Shown here in pieces: positions 17,294 to 23,308 of a DNA stretch of 39,790 bases. The first letter of the stretch is position 1; each line of letters opens with the position of its first letter. The position numbers and the translations under genes are program-made. This DNA comes from an uncultured Eubacteriales bacterium (GTDB lineage: Bacteria; Bacillota; Clostridia; Oscillospirales; Acutalibacteraceae), in contig ONIC01000178.1 in NCBI GenBank assembly GCA_900317815.1, positions 1 to 39,790 of the forward strand. Reading direction: 5' to 3'. The notes under the pieces were generated by a model, which did not search any database, had not been told where the DNA came from, and worked only from the letters and a program-made list of their open reading frames with translations.

Positions 17294-17930
17294 TAGCGGT
17301 AACCTCGCTTCCCATAAACTCCGTCATAGTAACAGAGTCATCCGAGTTAATGCCTTCCTTTTTTATAACAGTCTTTACTGTAAGAAAAATAATCTTCCAA
17401 TCTTCCAGAAAAGATACGTGATCTACGTAGTATACATCTTCCTCGAACTTGTCTTCCCATGAAAGAGTATTTCTTCCTTTGATCTGAGCAAGGCCTGTAA
17501 ACCCGGGTCTAACTTCGTGTCTTCTCGCCTGATGTTCGTTGTATCTTGATAAGTACTGTACCAAAAGAGGCCTCGGTCCGACAACGGACATATCGCCCTT
17601 CAGAATATTCAGAAGCTCGGGCAGCTCGTCAAGACTTGTTGCTCTGAGCTTTCTTCCGAACGGAGTTAATCTTTCTGCATCTTCGTTCGGATCAATAATA
17701 CCGTTTTGAGAAGGGATCATCGATCTGAACTTGTACAGTTTGAATATCTTTCCGTCCTTGCCGGGACGCTCCTGTGTAAAAATGACAGGTGATCCAAGAT
17801 TTACTTTCACTAAAACTGCAACCACAAGAAGCACAGGAGATAAAACAATTATCGCAAGCAAAGCGCATATAAAATCCTGCGGACGTTTTATGTACTTTTC
17901 ATAAGGACCGTAGGCTTTATGTTCTGTCAT
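17277..17930 (-). CDS. pglC: PglC-like phosphosugar transferase initiating the repeat unit
   Basis: This 217-aa monotopic membrane enzyme starts the lipid-linked glycan by moving a phosphosugar to undecaprenyl phosphate. It has one N-terminal hydrophobic segment (about residues 18-40) and then PVIFTQERPGKDGKIFKLYKFRSM, followed by LTPFGRKLRATSLDELPELLNILKGDMSVVGPRPL. These are the core motifs of the bacterial sugar transferase family, including the catalytic Asp-Glu pair (LDELP). The small size without extra domains matches PglC. With the adjacent aminotransferase and acetyltransferases, the likely donor is UDP-diNAcBac or a related 4-amino sugar. GAGGG precedes the ATG. Confidence 0.9.
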   Translation of the reverse strand: MTEHKAYGPYEKYIKRPQDFICALLAIIVLSPVLLVVAVLVKVNLGSPVIFTQERPGKDGKIFKLYKFRSMIPSQNGIIDPNEDAERLTPFGRKLRATSLDELPELLNILKGDMSVVGPRPLLVQYLSRYNEHQARRHEVRPGFTGLAQIKGRNTLSWEDKFEEDVYYVDHVSFLEDWKIIFLTVKTVIKKEGINSDDSVTMTEFMGSEVTANAGGK

Positions 17931-17942
17931 GTGCTTCCCTCT

Positions 17943-19250
17943 TTATCTAAAACATCTGTGGATTATCTCAATTACTCTGTCCTGCTCTTCAACAGTCATC
18001 TTATTATCGCTCGGCAGACAAACGCCGCGTCTGTAAATATCAGCGCCGACGTCGACAAGTCCGGTTTCCTCGATATACGCATTACTGCGCCCTCTTCCGT
18101 TGCCCTTTGTCGTGATGAACGGGTTCATACGATAGATCGGCTGTAAATGCATGGGCTTCCAGATCGGTCTGCCTTCTATATTAAAGGATTTCAATGCGTC
18201 AAGGATCTCGGTCGGGCAGGTTTTGCCTTCTTCTGTTATGTAGATCGCGTGCTTTTCCCCGCGCATCGTGATACTCATATAATCATCATCTATCAGCATA
18301 CAGCTCAGCCAGTAATTCGGCACGGAATTATCAAGATCGATCGGATTCATTGAAACAGGCAGATCCTTCAAACCTTCTGCATAGCGTTCAAAGATAGCCT
18401 TCTTCTGAGCGATGTGTTCTTCCACATACGGGAGCTGTCCGCGGACTACGCCTGCGATGATATTGCTCATACGATAGTTGTAACCGAGCTCCTCGTGCTG
18501 GTACCAGAGCGCATCTTCCCTGGCCTGTGTGCTCCATTTTCTTATCTTATTGGCATCATCAACATCATCACAAAGAAGCATTCCGCCCGATGAGCCTGTA
18601 ATAATCTTGTTTCCGTTAAAAGAGATCACGCTGTAATCTCCGAAGCAGCCCGTCTGAACACCCTTATAAGAAGCGCCGAATGATTCGGCTGCGTCTTCTA
18701 TTATCAAAGCTCCGTGCTTTTTTGCAATGGCTCTGATCTCATCGATTTTTGCGGGTGTGCCGTACAGATGAGCATATACGATCAGCTTAACATCGGGATA
18801 TTGTTCGAACGCCTTCTCCAGAGCGACCGGATCCATATTCCAGGTATCGTACTCGGTATCTATGAAAATAGCTTCTCCGCCCTCGTATGCGACAGGATTA
18901 ACAGTAGCGTCAAACGTCATATCGGAGCAGAACACCTTCCTGCCTTCCAGAACGCCGTGTCCGACTCGCTGGATCCCGTAAATTTTCTCACCCGCAAGCT
19001 TTATTGCAAGATGAAGCGCAGCCGTACCCGATGAGAGTGCGACTGCTTGTCTTCCGCCTATTTTTTCGGATACAAGCTCTTCCGTAACGTTGATATTCTC
19101 GCCGATCGTCGATACCCAATTGGTATGGATAGCATAATCGACCCATTTCTGCTCATCTCCGTGCATTGTAGGCGTTGAAAGCCATACACGGTTTTCGAAG
19201 CGCTCTATTCCCCTGAACCTTGGATCTGTCGATAAATCCTTGAAAAACAT
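17943..19250 (-). CDS. pglE: PglE-like DegT/DnrJ/EryC1 aminotransferase
   Basis: This 435-aa PLP enzyme should aminate the 4-keto group of UDP-4-keto-6-deoxy-GlcNAc in bacillosamine-type synthesis. Features are VALSSGTAALHLAI near residue 70, the PLP-contacting EDAAESFGASYKG (Asp186), and the Schiff-base Lys in SFNGNKIITGSSGG (Lys215), then WSTQAREDALWYQHEELGYNYRMSN. It is somewhat longer than typical PglE, with extra residues around 90-105 and in the C-terminal third, but the core is intact. GAGGAG precedes the ATG. The keto substrate needs a PglF-type dehydratase, which is not in the window. Confidence 0.88.
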   Translation of the reverse strand: MFFKDLSTDPRFRGIERFENRVWLSTPTMHGDEQKWVDYAIHTNWVSTIGENINVTEELVSEKIGGRQAVALSSGTAALHLAIKLAGEKIYGIQRVGHGVLEGRKVFCSDMTFDATVNPVAYEGGEAIFIDTEYDTWNMDPVALEKAFEQYPDVKLIVYAHLYGTPAKIDEIRAIAKKHGALIIEDAAESFGASYKGVQTGCFGDYSVISFNGNKIITGSSGGMLLCDDVDDANKIRKWSTQAREDALWYQHEELGYNYRMSNIIAGVVRGQLPYVEEHIAQKKAIFERYAEGLKDLPVSMNPIDLDNSVPNYWLSCMLIDDDYMSITMRGEKHAIYITEEGKTCPTEILDALKSFNIEGRPIWKPMHLQPIYRMNPFITTKGNGRGRSNAYIEETGLVDVGADIYRRGVCLPSDNKMTVEEQDRVIEIIHRCFR

Positions 19251-19268
19251 TTGATCATTTCTCCTCAG

Positions 19269-19290
19269 AACCGCGTGATGTGCGGTTTTT
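19269..19290 (+). terminator. Short terminator-like hairpin between the pglD- and pglE-like genes, facing against the operon
   Basis: AACCGC and GCGGTT form a 6-bp stem with a 7-nt loop, followed on the plus strand by a run of five T. On the minus (operon) strand there is no U-tract after the stem, so operon transcription should not stop here. It could end antisense transcription or be incidental. Confidence 0.35.
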
Positions 19291-19293
19291 ATA

Positions 19294-19788
19294 TCAATAA
19301 CCTCTGACTATCTCGCCCGCTTCTAAAGCTCTGCCCGACTCAACTATGCTGCCGTGCTCGCATACAGCACCCGCATTGATATGCGCATAGTCCTCTATGA
19401 CGACATCGTGATCCACGACGGCGCCTACGCTCAGGATACAGCCCTTGCCGATCACGCTGCGGGTATTAACTGCTGCGTTCGGTGCTACGATCGAACCGAC
19501 GCCGATCTTTGCGCTCTTGCTGATATAAGCTGACGGGTGGATCAGAGTTGCGATCTTAACGCCGTTTTGCTCCAGTCTGCTCATGAGATGCCTTCTAAAC
19601 TCATTGCTGCCGATTCCTACGAAGTAACAGTCGTATTCGTCCATCCACAGATCAAGCCCCTCGATCGAACCGATAACGCCCTCCCCGGGGGTATCGTCGA
19701 GAAAATCTATCTTATCGTAGCCGCAAGCCTGCGCGACCTCTGCGGCTGCGTGTCCGTGTCCTCCGGCACCTATTATCAATAATGTCAT
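19294..19788 (-). CDS. PglD-like acetyltransferase with a short C-terminus, first gene of the polysaccharide operon
   Basis: This 164-aa protein has the PglD N-terminal domain (LLIIGAGGHGHAAAEVAQAC) and then LIHPSAYISKSAKIGVGSIV, RSVIGKGCILSVGAVVDHDV and VIEDYAHINAGAVCEHGSIV. The DHD histidine expected as base is present. It ends at SGRALEAGEIVRGY and lacks the last helix turns and the GVPA-type tail seen in the 205-aa paralogue at 16676-17293. Loss of the C-terminal coil may affect acetyl-CoA binding. It could be an active short variant, a sugar-nucleotide-binding partner, or a decaying copy. Its position fits acetylation of the 4-amino sugar made by the next gene. Confidence 0.8.
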   Translation of the reverse strand: MTLLIIGAGGHGHAAAEVAQACGYDKIDFLDDTPGEGVIGSIEGLDLWMDEYDCYFVGIGSNEFRRHLMSRLEQNGVKIATLIHPSAYISKSAKIGVGSIVAPNAAVNTRSVIGKGCILSVGAVVDHDVVIEDYAHINAGAVCEHGSIVESGRALEAGEIVRGY

Positions 19789-19827
19789 TCAGGTCACATC
19801 CTATAGTAATTCATAGCGACAGGCAGA

Positions 19828-19858
19828 ACAAAAACAGCCGCACATGAGAAGTGCGGCT
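19828..19858 (-). terminator. Intrinsic terminator or attenuator just upstream of the polysaccharide operon
   Basis: AGCCGCAC and GTGCGGCT pair perfectly over 8 bp around a 7-nt loop (19836-19858). On the minus strand the stem is followed by TGTTTTTG. It lies 40 nt before the first operon start codon and downstream of the only good promoter, so transcription must pass it to reach the operon. Confidence 0.72.
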
Positions 19859-20061
19859 TTGAAACGGATATCTGCGTTATTCATCACCGTAAAAGGACAA
19901 AGACACACGCAGGATCGTCTTTCAACGATTACAAGTCAAGCAGACCAAGCAACACATTTCCCCTCAAAAATATGCGTTATTCTGTTTTCGGAAACACGCA
20001 CTTTCCGCGCTTCCTGTACAAATCCCACGCCCGAGGCTTCCCTTTACCGCAGGCGCTCAGC
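19859..20061 (-). promoter_or_regulatory. Structured 5' leader between two terminators, candidate cis-regulatory RNA
   Basis: About 200 nt with no supportable ORF. On the minus strand there is a 9-bp stem with a 7-nt loop (GGAAGCGCG paired with CGTGTTTCC, ending near 19988, two G-U pairs). A 10-bp motif, GAATAACGCA on the minus strand, occurs exactly at 19873-19882 and 19973-19982, 100 nt apart. Each copy has a complementary TGCGT segment upstream on the RNA (plus-strand positions 19907-19912 and 19995-20001), so each can close a stem. I see no convincing -35/-10 pair in this stretch. The arrangement suggests two related structural modules before the last terminator, as expected of an attenuation or antitermination leader. 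I could not match it to a known riboswitch, 6S, SRP or EAR consensus. Confidence 0.45.
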
Positions 20062-20094
20062 AAAAACAGGCAACCACACTTAGGTATGATTGCC
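20062..20094 (-). terminator. Intrinsic terminator after the 51-aa ORF
   Basis: GGCAATCATAC, a CTAA loop and GTGTGGTTGCC form an 11-bp stem with two G-U pairs on the minus strand (20069-20094). TGTTTTTG follows. It lies 29 nt after the stop of the small ORF and separates it from the polysaccharide operon. Confidence 0.75.
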
Positions 20095-20122
20095 GGAGAC
20101 AGTGATCTAATCGGAGCTTTTA

Positions 20123-20278
20123 CTACGGCAACGGAGTCTCTCCGATATCTTTAAGGCTGCCCGGATCAACGGGAGTTTCATCGGTATCCTGCACGAAGTA
20201 ATATATGGAAGTATATACTACATCCGATCTGTCAATATTAATGACTTCACAAACTGCCACCGAATATTCAGCCTTCAT
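20123..20278 (-). CDS. 51-aa protein of unknown function, with its own promoter and terminator
   Basis: The ATG at 20278 has GGGTGA 5-6 nt upstream and a near-consensus sigma-A promoter about 40 nt before it; an intrinsic terminator follows the stop. The product begins MKAEYSVAVCEVINIDRSDV and ends with an acidic, Pro-rich tail (QDTDETPVDPGSLKDIGETP). There is no signal peptide or membrane span. Its layout, a short N-terminus leading to VINIDRSDVVYTS and then a variable acidic tail, reminds me of small orphan proteins common in clostridia and ruminococci with a V-x-F-x-x-x-D-V-[IL]-x-[TA]-S core, whose function is unknown to me. It could be an autonomous small protein or peptide precursor, or a leader peptide of the polysaccharide operon. 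The frame is open to 20311, but the upstream codons overlap the -10 region. Confidence 0.6.
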   Translation of the reverse strand: MKAEYSVAVCEVINIDRSDVVYTSIYYFVQDTDETPVDPGSLKDIGETPLP

Positions 20279-20316
20279 AAAAATCACCCATACCCCAAAT
20301 TTTGCGGTCACAAATT

Positions 20317-20345
20317 ATTATACATCATTTTATCGGATTTGTAAA
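20317..20345 (-). promoter_or_regulatory. Strong sigma-A promoter for the 51-aa ORF and possibly the polysaccharide operon
   Basis: On the minus strand TTTACA (20340-20345) and TATAAT (20317-20322) are separated by exactly 17 nt. Initiation is expected near 20310, about 30 nt before the small ORF. No comparable promoter occurs between here and the operon start at 19788. Confidence 0.85.
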
Positions 20346-20402
20346 GGAGTTACACGTAATATTTTTGAGTTGCTTGCCTTTTTTGTTATTTAAACAAATA
20401 AA

Positions 20403-21395
20403 TTATTCTTCCGAGATAATTTTATTAATAATATTTACTATTATATATATTGATATTATAAATATAGTTGCGCCGAGAACAGTTAATACAAGCTGCGAAA
20501 TGATCGCAGCGGGGCTCAGGTTAGAGAGATCGAACACACCGATAAACGCCTTGGATATGCCGTCTATATACATTTTTGCTGCCTCGCGGATGAATGCGGA
20601 CAGAAGCCCCGCTGTCAGAAGAAGGATCGCTCCCTTCGTCAATTTGTTCATCTTGCTTTTTATCACGATCGGCACGGCAAATATAATCACAGCAAATATC
20701 AGTATCACAAAAAGGAAAAGCGTACCCTCGGAAAGTCCTGAATTCTCCCTTTGCGGAAGGGTGCAAACCGTTATTGTCAGGAAAAGCCAGACGATATCCC
20801 AGGTAAGAACAGAGAGAGCCTTCTTCTCGCTGAATATCTTCGGCATACCGTCGGCTTTCAGAACGAATGGCATAAACGGCACGGAGAGCCCGAAGACAGT
20901 AGGGACTGCAGCGCTTGCAAACGAAAAGCCCGAGTACAGCGAAGCAAAAAATTCTATCATAATTATTGAAGCCGCCGACGCAAGGAGAAGTCTTGCAAAA
21001 CGCTCTTTTCTTGACATAAGCGGCACGACCGTCAGCGATGCGGCGAGAAGCATCGAGGAAATCACGATCGGCAGCACCAGAAAGTTCATAGACGCATTGG
21101 AAGCAGCCATTATCACAGCTACAAGCAGCACGGGAACAGAGAGGATCACAGCGATCACTGCGCCTGCTCCCCAGGTTTTGGATCTCTCCTTTTTTACATA
21201 ACGGCCGATAACGCTCTCGGTTTCCTTTTCTACGATCGAGTCAATGTTCGTGTTGCGGATATTCTGTTCAAGCTCGCGGCAATCGGCGCAGACCGACAGA
21301 TGCTCCCGCACAAGCTCGCTGCTCGGCTCACTGCACACCTGATCCACATAAAGCGGCAGCAGGTCTCGTACTATCTCACATAAATTACTTTTCAT
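20403..21395 (-). CDS. Membrane anti-sigma factor with N-terminal zf-HC2 domain
   Basis: This 330-aa protein begins with a putative zinc-binding anti-sigma domain: CEIVRDLLPLYVDQVCSEPS followed by HLSVCADC (HxxxCxxC, about residues 32-39). After a soluble stretch with VEKETESVIGRYVKKE there are about eight or nine hydrophobic spans reaching nearly to the C-terminus. In this family the N-terminal domain holds a partner ECF sigma factor at the membrane until a signal releases it. The gene overlaps the ECF sigma gene by 11 nt, and GGGGGA precedes the ATG, so the pair is translated together. Many zf-HC2 anti-sigmas have one span, so the multi-span sensor domain is a distinguishing feature. The signal is unknown. 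Confidence 0.85.
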   Translation of the reverse strand: MKSNLCEIVRDLLPLYVDQVCSEPSSELVREHLSVCADCRELEQNIRNTNIDSIVEKETESVIGRYVKKERSKTWGAGAVIAVILSVPVLLVAVIMAASNASMNFLVLPIVISSMLLAASLTVVPLMSRKERFARLLLASAASIIMIEFFASLYSGFSFASAAVPTVFGLSVPFMPFVLKADGMPKIFSEKKALSVLTWDIVWLFLTITVCTLPQRENSGLSEGTLFLFVILIFAVIIFAVPIVIKSKMNKLTKGAILLLTAGLLSAFIREAAKMYIDGISKAFIGVFDLSNLSPAAIISQLVLTVLGATIFIISIYIIVNIINKIISEE

Positions 21396-21885
21396 TATTA
21401 TCCCCCATTCTTTCCTGTATCTTCAGTCTTGCGCGATGGTATGTCACACGCGCCCAGTTTTCTGTTTTTCCGAAGATCCTGCCGATATCTCGAAACGACA
21501 GTTCTCCGAAGATGCGAAGCTGAAACACTTCCTTGTACGGCTCCTCAAGCTCATGCAGGACAAGATGGATCCTTAACGTATCCTCATGATCTTCGAGCGC
21601 AGACGTCAGGTCGTGCTTCGATCCTTCTTCCGCTTTTTGTTCTGCGAATCGTGACTCGCGTTTGAGCTCATCCATCGCCAGATTTTTCGCAATTGCGCAA
21701 AGCCATGTGTATTCGCCCGAGCCGCCGCGGAATTTCTCCTTGCCCGACAGCGCCTTGAAAAATGTCTGCTGAGTTATCTCCTCTGCGGCAGACGCATTTT
21801 TGACGATCGTCATAACATACGAATATACCTTCATGTAGTACGTGTTGTACAGCTTTTCGAGATCCGTGCGGCTCACCTCCTTCAA
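21385..21885 (-). CDS. ECF RNA polymerase sigma factor
   Basis: This 166-aa sigma-70 family protein has region 2 (YNTYYMKVYSYVMTIVKNAS and AAEEITQQTFFKAL, residues about 13-50) and region 4 (EVFQLRIFGELSFRDIGRIF, then GKTENWARVTYHRARLKIQE, residues about 115-160). No extra domains are seen. It is co-transcribed with its anti-sigma, overlapping it by 11 nt. An ECF-type promoter upstream implies autoregulation. The start is uncertain: the TTG at 21885 and GTG at 21876 flank or overlap the GGAGG sequence, and the best-spaced codon after that GGAGG would be a non-canonical ACG near 21867. The ATG at 21895 is in another frame. Confidence 0.9.
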   Translation of the reverse strand: MKEVSRTDLEKLYNTYYMKVYSYVMTIVKNASAAEEITQQTFFKALSGKEKFRGGSGEYTWLCAIAKNLAMDELKRESRFAEQKAEEGSKHDLTSALEDHEDTLRIHLVLHELEEPYKEVFQLRIFGELSFRDIGRIFGKTENWARVTYHRARLKIQERMGDNNEK

Positions 21886-21898
21886 CGGCTTTCATAGG

Positions 21899-21927
21899 TT
21901 AGACTGAGAAATCTCTGTTTCGTTACA
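21899..21927 (-). promoter_or_regulatory. ECF-type autoregulatory promoter
   Basis: On the minus strand TGTAAC (21922-21927) and GTCTAA (21899-21904) are 17 nt apart. The AAC-containing -35 and the TCTA-type -10 match promoters read by ECF sigma factors of the SigM/SigV/SigW kind and do not look like sigma-A sites. It lies directly before the sigma gene, giving a very short leader. Confidence 0.72.
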
Positions 21928-21939
21928 GAAATTCGGAAA

Positions 21940-21979
21940 TTTTTTTAAAAAAGTCAAAGCTCCGCATAATCGGGGAGCT
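21940..21979 (-). terminator. Intrinsic terminator of the nicotinamidase/AlkD-like unit
   Basis: AGCTCC and GGAGCT (21958-21979) form a stem on the minus strand, followed by TTTGACTTTTTT. It lies 13 nt after the stop of the AlkD-like gene and before the ECF promoter, separating the two units. Confidence 0.7.
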
Positions 21980-21991
21980 TTGTCGGGATAA

Positions 21992-22648
21992 TCATACTGT
22001 TTTCAGCGTTGGGCGCAGAGCTTTGAATTTTTCTTTATATTCATCGGAAATACGGTAGGAATCGAGTATCTTCTGCACCGCCTTGCCTGTTATAGAATAC
22101 TTCAAAGTACAATCGTTTTTCAGATAATCGTAAATATCCTCGGGAAAGAATATCGCAAGCTCCGCTATGAGCCACGCCTCGGCCATCTGAACGTAATACT
22201 CATCATCGTCGTGAAGCAGGGATATTATGCGGGGAAGGTTTTCACCCGAGCGGCACAGCTTCGAGATAAACATAACGTAGCCCCAGCGGCGAATGAAAGT
22301 ATCTTCATCATAAACGCATTTTTCGGCGCAGGCAAAAGCTGTGTCGAAGTCAACATCAGACACAAACTTGATAAGCTGATCGGTATGCCACCAGTCACTG
22401 AAAAACATATTATCCGTTATAAAGCGCAGCCGTTGTCCGGGGTTTTTGAGCTGCTTGAGAGAAACATAGTAATAGATGCGGTGGAACTGCTGTTCGGTGA
22501 GAATATGACCGCGAAGGTCTGATACATCTGCTCCCTCTTTTACGTAACGGCGTATAAGACCGTCAACATCTTTTGTCTTATAGTTTTTCGCCAGCGAATC
22601 AAGATCCGCCTGAACCTCTTGTCTTGTCAGCTTTCTGATCGTGTTCAC
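21992..22648 (-). CDS. AlkD-like DNA alkylation repair protein
   Basis: This 218-aa mostly alpha-helical protein resembles the AlkC/AlkD HEAT-like DNA glycosylases that remove alkylated bases. Supporting stretches are NMFFSDWWHTDQLIKFVSDV (WDxxD-like region), DTFIRRWGYVMFISKLC (the [FW][IL]RR motif) and YYVQMAEAWLIAELAIFFPE (the KAxxWxLxE-type repeat). Length is close to the usual 220-240 aa. It starts with GTG and has only a weak ribosome binding site. It follows the nicotinamidase-like gene by 13 nt and is followed by a terminator, so the two form a bicistronic unit. Family membership is fairly clear; enzymatic activity is not proven by sequence. Confidence 0.8.
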   Translation of the reverse strand: MNTIRKLTRQEVQADLDSLAKNYKTKDVDGLIRRYVKEGADVSDLRGHILTEQQFHRIYYYVSLKQLKNPGQRLRFITDNMFFSDWWHTDQLIKFVSDVDFDTAFACAEKCVYDEDTFIRRWGYVMFISKLCRSGENLPRIISLLHDDDEYYVQMAEAWLIAELAIFFPEDIYDYLKNDCTLKYSITGKAVQKILDSYRISDEYKEKFKALRPTLKTV

Positions 22649-22661
22649 CCCATTTACTGTT

Positions 22662-23186
22662 TCATATAATGTCGATCTGGCAGGAACGCATTGTATTGAG
22701 CGCGTCCTCGTGGAGACTCTTGGTCACACCTGCGCAGCATGATGCGTCTACTGCGATCCGCTGCTCGGGATAATTCGCTTTGAGTATCAATGCATTCGAT
22801 ACAACGCAGATATCGGTACATAGACCTATCAGCGTTATGACGAACTCCTCATCTGCGCACGTCTCTTTTATAAGACGGGGAAGCTCTGTCGAACCGAAGG
22901 TCAGCTTCTCAACGGGAGTATACTTCTTTCCTTCGAGAGCGGCTGCGACCTTGCTGTCGAGCTGCCAGCCCGAAGTACCCTTGACGCAGTGGACGACGGG
23001 CAGTTTCTTGCCCTCCGAGGTCTCCAAATAGTTTTCGAAGTGGGTGTCAAAGGTGACAAATATCTCTCCGCTGTGCGATCTGATCTTTTCACAGACATTA
23101 TCAACTATCATTACGGCTTCCTCGGTTCCGAGAGCGCCGTCTACAAAATCCTTCTGCATATCAACTACTACAAGTATATCCTTCAT
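22662..23186 (-). CDS. pncA: Isochorismatase-fold hydrolase, probable nicotinamidase
   Basis: This 174-aa protein begins MKDILVVVDMQKDFVDGALG and carries the cysteine hydrolase triad Asp9, Lys94 and Cys127 (LCTDICVVS). FDTHFENY near residue 47 and HCVKGTSGW near residue 66 fit the metal-binding and substrate regions of PncA-type enzymes. The expected reaction is nicotinamide to nicotinate in NAD salvage. The frame remains open upstream to 23474, but that part is antisense to the trpB gene; the ATG at 23186 has GGAGAG at good spacing and a promoter about 40 nt upstream. It is 13 nt from the AlkD-like gene. A related amidohydrolase of unknown substrate is the alternative. Confidence 0.84.
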   Translation of the reverse strand: MKDILVVVDMQKDFVDGALGTEEAVMIVDNVCEKIRSHSGEIFVTFDTHFENYLETSEGKKLPVVHCVKGTSGWQLDSKVAAALEGKKYTPVEKLTFGSTELPRLIKETCADEEFVITLIGLCTDICVVSNALILKANYPEQRIAVDASCCAGVTKSLHEDALNTMRSCQIDII

Positions 23187-23223
23187 ATTAAAACTCTCCG
23201 TTTTTATAAAATGTGTTTTGATA

Positions 23224-23252
23224 ATTATACCACGGCTTGGCGCACACATCAA
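23224..23252 (-). promoter_or_regulatory. Sigma-A promoter for the nicotinamidase/AlkD-like unit
   Basis: TTGATG (23247-23252) and TATAAT (23224-23229) on the minus strand, with a 17-nt spacer, lie about 40 nt before the pncA-like ATG and just after the trpB terminator. Confidence 0.8.
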
Positions 23253-23261
23253 CATTATCGT

Positions 23262-23293
23262 ATAATAAAGGCGCTCCGACAATGCGGAACGCC
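23262..23293 (-). terminator. Intrinsic terminator of the trpB2 gene
   Basis: GGCGTTCCG and CGGAGCGCC form a 9-bp stem (one G-U pair) around a 6-nt loop at 23270-23293 on the minus strand, followed by TTTATTATA. It lies 15 nt after the trpB2 stop. Confidence 0.75.
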
Positions 23294-23308
23294 CCGTTAT
23301 TATATTTA

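Noticed and set aside
19859..20061. Leader as SRP RNA, 6S RNA or cyclic-di-GMP riboswitch
   Set aside because: I could not find the conserved SRP tetraloop region, the 6S closing-stem and bubble layout, or the GEMM core motifs; only local stems and a direct repeat are visible.
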